A DNA stretch of 16,859 bases, taken from assembly GCA_001464255.1 (NCBI GenBank), contig LNFD01000166.1, positions 1-16,859 of the forward strand. The letters are read 5' to 3'. This stretch comes from Actinomycetales bacterium Ga0077552. GTDB taxonomy: Bacteria > Actinomycetota > Actinomycetes > Actinomycetales > Microbacteriaceae. The notes under the pieces were generated by a model. It saw only the letters and a program-made list of their open reading frames with translations, was not told where the DNA came from and ran no database searches. Position 1 is the first letter of the stretch. Each line of letters opens with the position of its first letter. Positions 14,154 through 16,859 of this stretch are shown one piece after another. The translations under genes and the position numbers were made by a program.

Positions 14154-15338
14154 TCAGCCGGTGAGAGCCACCCAGGCGTCGGCGACGAGCTGCATCCACT
14201 CGCGCACGATCGGTCGATCGAGCGCCGCCGTCCAGGCGATCGCGATCTGCAGCACGGCGACGAGGTCGACGAGCACGTTCGTGATCGGGGTGCGCGCGCC
14301 GGGGATGAGCGTGATCGCCAGCAGGGTGAGCAGCGTGAACGTGACGCCCGCCGCCCCGGGGTGGAAGGCTCCGAACAGGAAGGCGACGTTGACGAGCAGG
14401 AAGACGATCGTCGACACCGGGATGGCCGCCGGCCGCCGCACGATGGCTGCGACGAGCCACGAGCTCAGCACGGGGGCCGCGATGAGCCAGCCGGTCGGGG
14501 TCGTGTAGAGCGCGACGAGCGCGTCGATGCCCGCGGGGATGCCCGCGAGAATCACCGCGAGATCCTGCTGCGGCCAGAGCGAGCCGAAGAACAGAAGGTT
14601 GAGGAACGCGATCGTCGCGAATGCGCCGAGCGTGGGGAAAGCGATGACGAGCATGTTCGCCGCCCGCAGCCCCGGCGCCGCCGCCCGGCCGTGGCGTAGG
14701 AAGGGCGAGGCGAGCACCGCGACGAGCGCGTAGAGGATGCCCGAGGGGTCGCTCAGGGCCGCCACCATGAGCAGGATCCCCGCGCGGAAGCCCGATTCGG
14801 TGCTGCCCCAGTTGACGAAGCGCACGAGGTCGGCGAGCGCGAGCCCGAAGAAGGTCATCGCGAGGAACCCGGGCAGGTTCTCGAGGGCGAAGTAGGCGAA
14901 CAGCGGATTGGCCGCGAGCGCGATGACGAGGATGATGCCCGTCGAGCGCGGGATCGCCCGCTGCGCGATGATCTCGGCGACCTTCTGCAGCAGGAAGCCC
15001 GCCGCGATCGCCCCGACGATGCTCAGGCCGAGGCGCCCGAAGGGGTTGCTCGCCGCGATGAGGATCGTTGTGTGCGGGTAGAGCAGGGCGAGCCACTCGG
15101 CGTCGCCGCGCGTCCAGTCGATCGACGCGACGTCGACGAGCAGATCGGCGTTGGGCGCGGTCTCGGGGTAGGGCACGAGCTCGAGCAGGAGCGCGATGAG
15201 GACGAGCGGTGCCGAGAGCCCTAGCCGGAGCATCCACCGTGCCACAGGCGAGCGCGGGAAGGGGTCGGTGCGCGTGCGCGGGCTGCGGCGGTTCGTGCGG
15301 TCGCGCAGCACCGTGGGCGCCTCAGCCGTGCTGGACAT
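14154..15338 (-). CDS. Polytopic membrane protein paired with a glycosyltransferase
   Basis: The 394-residue protein has a basic, probably cytoplasmic N-terminus (about 1-35, with RNRRSPRTR) and about ten hydrophobic segments, for example 37-57, 103-121, 131-151, 154-174, 184-212, 227-254, 281-300, 304-324, 330-344 and 351-371. The first external loop (about 58-100) contains DWTRGDAEWLALLYPHTT with several acidic residues. A long acidic first loop is a feature of GT-C fold glycosyltransferases, which use polyprenyl-linked sugars. That is only a suggestion: I see no decisive DxD or similar motif. The ATG (15336-15338) overlaps the glycosyltransferase gene by 17 bases, so the two are surely cotranscribed and probably act in one cell-surface glycan pathway, for synthesis, transfer or export. 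Confidence 0.82.
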   Translation of the reverse strand: MSSTAEAPTVLRDRTNRRSPRTRTDPFPRSPVARWMLRLGLSAPLVLIALLLELVPYPETAPNADLLVDVASIDWTRGDAEWLALLYPHTTILIAASNPFGRLGLSIVGAIAAGFLLQKVAEIIAQRAIPRSTGIILVIALAANPLFAYFALENLPGFLAMTFFGLALADLVRFVNWGSTESGFRAGILLMVAALSDPSGILYALVAVLASPFLRHGRAAAPGLRAANMLVIAFPTLGAFATIAFLNLLFFGSLWPQQDLAVILAGIPAGIDALVALYTTPTGWLIAAPVLSSWLVAAIVRRPAAIPVSTIVFLLVNVAFLFGAFHPGAAGVTFTLLTLLAITLIPGARTPITNVLVDLVAVLQIAIAWTAALDRPIVREWMQLVADAWVALTG

Positions 15339-16859
15339 GCGTCGTCAGACCGTGCTCGGTCTTCTCCCAGTAGTGCGGATTCGTGATGAGCTGCCAGAGA
15401 CCCTTGTAGGCGGCGATCGAGTGCAGCAGCCAGTACAGCGGGTTGAGCAGGGCCCACAGGACGAGGTGGAACGTACCACGTTTGTACGGACCCATCATCG
15501 AGAGGTAGATCATGATGACGTTGCCGATCACGAAGTTGAGGAGCGTGAGCCAGAGCAGCCAGATCGGGAAGAGCTGCGCGAGCGCATCGACCGGCAGCAC
15601 GATCGTGAAGGCCGTGATGATGTAGAAGGGGATCACGCCGAGGAAGGTGGCGGGGGTGCCCGCGATGAGCAGCACGAAGCTCAGGAACCGGCGCAACCCG
15701 ATCTGCCGCACGAGCGCGACCGGTTGGCGCGCGTGCACGAGCGTGGTCTGCATGTAGCCCTTGATCCAGCGGGAGCGCTGCCGGATGAAGTTCGGGATGG
15801 AGGTGTTCGCCTCCTCCATCGTGGTCGAGTTGATGACGCCGACGCGGTAGCCGAGCGCGCTCGCGCGAATGCCCAGGTCGGCATCCTCCGTGACGTTGTA
15901 CGGGTCCCACCCGCCGAGCTCGATGAGCGCCGCCGTGCGGAAGTGGTTCGAGGTGCCGCCGAGCGGGATCGGCAGGTCGCCGAGGTCGAGCCCCGCGAGC
16001 ATGTAGTCGAACCAGTAGCTGTACTCGAGCGTGAACATGCGCGTGAGCGCGTTCTCGCGGTCGTTGAAGTAGTTGAGCGATGCCTGCACGCACACCGTCT
16101 CCTCGCCACCGCGCTGGAACGCGACGACGGCCTTCTTGAGCTGGTCGGGATCGGGCGTGTCCTCCGCGTCGTAGATGACGAGGAAGTCGCCCGTGGCGAA
16201 GTACAGGCCGACGTTGCACGCGCGCGGCTTCGTCTGGGGCTGCCCCTTCGGAATCGTGACGATGCGGAAGTGGGGCGGCGGGTTCGAGGTGAGCACGGCA
16301 TCCCGCGTCTCGTGGTCCTCCTCCTCGATGAGGATGAGCACCTCGAGCTTCTCGGTCGGGTAGTCGATACCCCCGAGGTTGCGGATGAGCTGGCCCACGA
16401 TGTTGGCCTCGCGGAACACGGGTACGAGCACGGTGTAGCGCGGCAGCGAGCGCTCGTCGAGCGCGTGCACCTGCGCCTTCGTGATGCGCTCGACGACGTC
16501 GTACCGCGCGCCGCGCATGGCGACGATGAACTTGAAGCTCGTGCCGGCGAGGAAGACGATGCTCGTGAGGGTGAGCAGCACGATCGCCGTCTCGATCGGC
16601 CGCAGCACCGCCGCGACCAGCAGCACGGCCGCGCCGACGCCCCCGATGACCTTCTGGCTGCGGCTGAAGGTGATGCGCGCCGACATCGCCGGGTTCTGCC
16701 GCCACAGCTCGTTCGCGGCCTCGTCGGCGATCTCGGCGCGGAACAGCCGCAGGCAGGCGTTCTTGATGTCCCACGAGGTCGTCGCGACGAACTGCACCTC
16801 GGCGCCGCCGAGCAGCGCCCGGATGCGCTCCACCCGCTCGGGGGCCACCCCGCGCGCGG
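15322..16859 (-). CDS. Membrane-bound family 2 glycosyltransferase, 5' end outside the window
   Basis: This is a cellulose-synthase-like GT2 enzyme, expected to extend or transfer a sugar at the cytoplasmic face of the membrane. Counting from a GTG at 16846-16848, there are two helices (about 67-82 and 87-110) and a GT-A domain starting YTVLVPVFREANIV (138-151). It carries the DxD-type YDAED (226-230), TED (320-322) and QRSRW (357-361) catalytic motifs. Helices follow at about 388-420, 425-450 and 462-480. The QxxRW motif is typical of processive enzymes, but the product is unknown. The first 60 residues (LLGGAEVQF to NPAMSA) resemble the type II secretion ATPase N-terminal module found fused to some GT2 proteins such as NfrB. 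The frame is open through the right edge, so the GTG is probably internal. Confidence 0.88.
   Translation of the reverse strand, partial: ARGVAPERVERIRALLGGAEVQFVATTSWDIKNACLRLFRAEIADEAANELWRQNPAMSARITFSRSQKVIGGVGAAVLLVAAVLRPIETAIVLLTLTSIVFLAGTSFKFIVAMRGARYDVVERITKAQVHALDERSLPRYTVLVPVFREANIVGQLIRNLGGIDYPTEKLEVLILIEEEDHETRDAVLTSNPPPHFRIVTIPKGQPQTKPRACNVGLYFATGDFLVIYDAEDTPDPDQLKKAVVAFQRGGEETVCVQASLNYFNDRENALTRMFTLEYSYWFDYMLAGLDLGDLPIPLGGTSNHFRTAALIELGGWDPYNVTEDADLGIRASALGYRVGVINSTTMEEANTSIPNFIRQRSRWIKGYMQTTLVHARQPVALVRQIGLRRFLSFVLLIAGTPATFLGVIPFYIITAFTIVLPVDALAQLFPIWLLWLTLLNFVIGNVIMIYLSMMGPYKRGTFHLVLWALLNPLYWLLHSIAAYKGLWQLITNPHYWEKTEHGLTTHVQHG

Noticed and set aside
1..16859. tRNA genes, CRISPR arrays, insertion sequences, prophage or defence systems
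   Set aside because: Nearly all bases are explained by conserved housekeeping genes. Gaps are short and show no cloverleaf, regularly spaced repeats, transposase or integrase.

Overview
The window looks like a stretch of conserved chromosome from a very high-G+C actinobacterium, most likely a member of the Microbacteriaceae. Three things point there: extreme GC bias at third codon positions, many GTG starts with short overlaps, and the gene order thrS - HIT/Ap4A phosphorylase - pdxS - pdxT - yebC - ruvC - ruvA - ruvB - yajC - secD - secF - rel. That order parallels the Mycobacterium tuberculosis Rv2614c to Rv2583c neighbourhood. I see no tRNA or rRNA gene, CRISPR array, insertion sequence or phage gene. 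No gene-free stretch exceeds about 125 bases.

Layout from left to right. On the minus strand are the 5' part of rel (stringent response; its C-terminus lies off the left edge), secF, secD and yajC (protein export), ruvB, ruvA and ruvC (Holliday-junction processing), yebC (translation factor or regulator), a two-helix membrane protein of unknown function, and pdxT and pdxS (PLP synthase). At about 9.13-9.25 kb there is a divergent regulatory region. On the plus strand are a MocR-type regulator closely resembling PtsJ and a pyridoxal kinase, pdxY. These end convergently, 10 bases from an Ap4A-phosphorylase-like HIT gene. The HIT gene, thrS, a polytopic membrane protein and a membrane-embedded family 2 glycosyltransferase are all on the minus strand. 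The glycosyltransferase runs off the right edge.

How the genes fit together. The centre is a vitamin B6 locus. It combines de novo PLP synthesis (PdxS/PdxT) with salvage (PdxY), and a PLP-binding-type regulator sits between the two arms. The ruvCAB genes overlap by four bases each and should be translationally coupled, as should secD and secF. The left part is ordinary core housekeeping.

I did not find a clearly new system. The points most worth a second look are: the PtsJ-like regulator, with a Cys at the position where PLP-fold enzymes carry a phosphate-binding Arg; three related repeats and a 21-bp pure G/C mirror element in the pdxS/ptsJ intergenic region; the B6 salvage pair lying where many relatives have phosphatidylinositol-mannoside genes; a hairpin formed by the two facing stop codons of pdxY and the HIT gene; and the uncharacterised glycosyltransferase/membrane-protein pair upstream of thrS.
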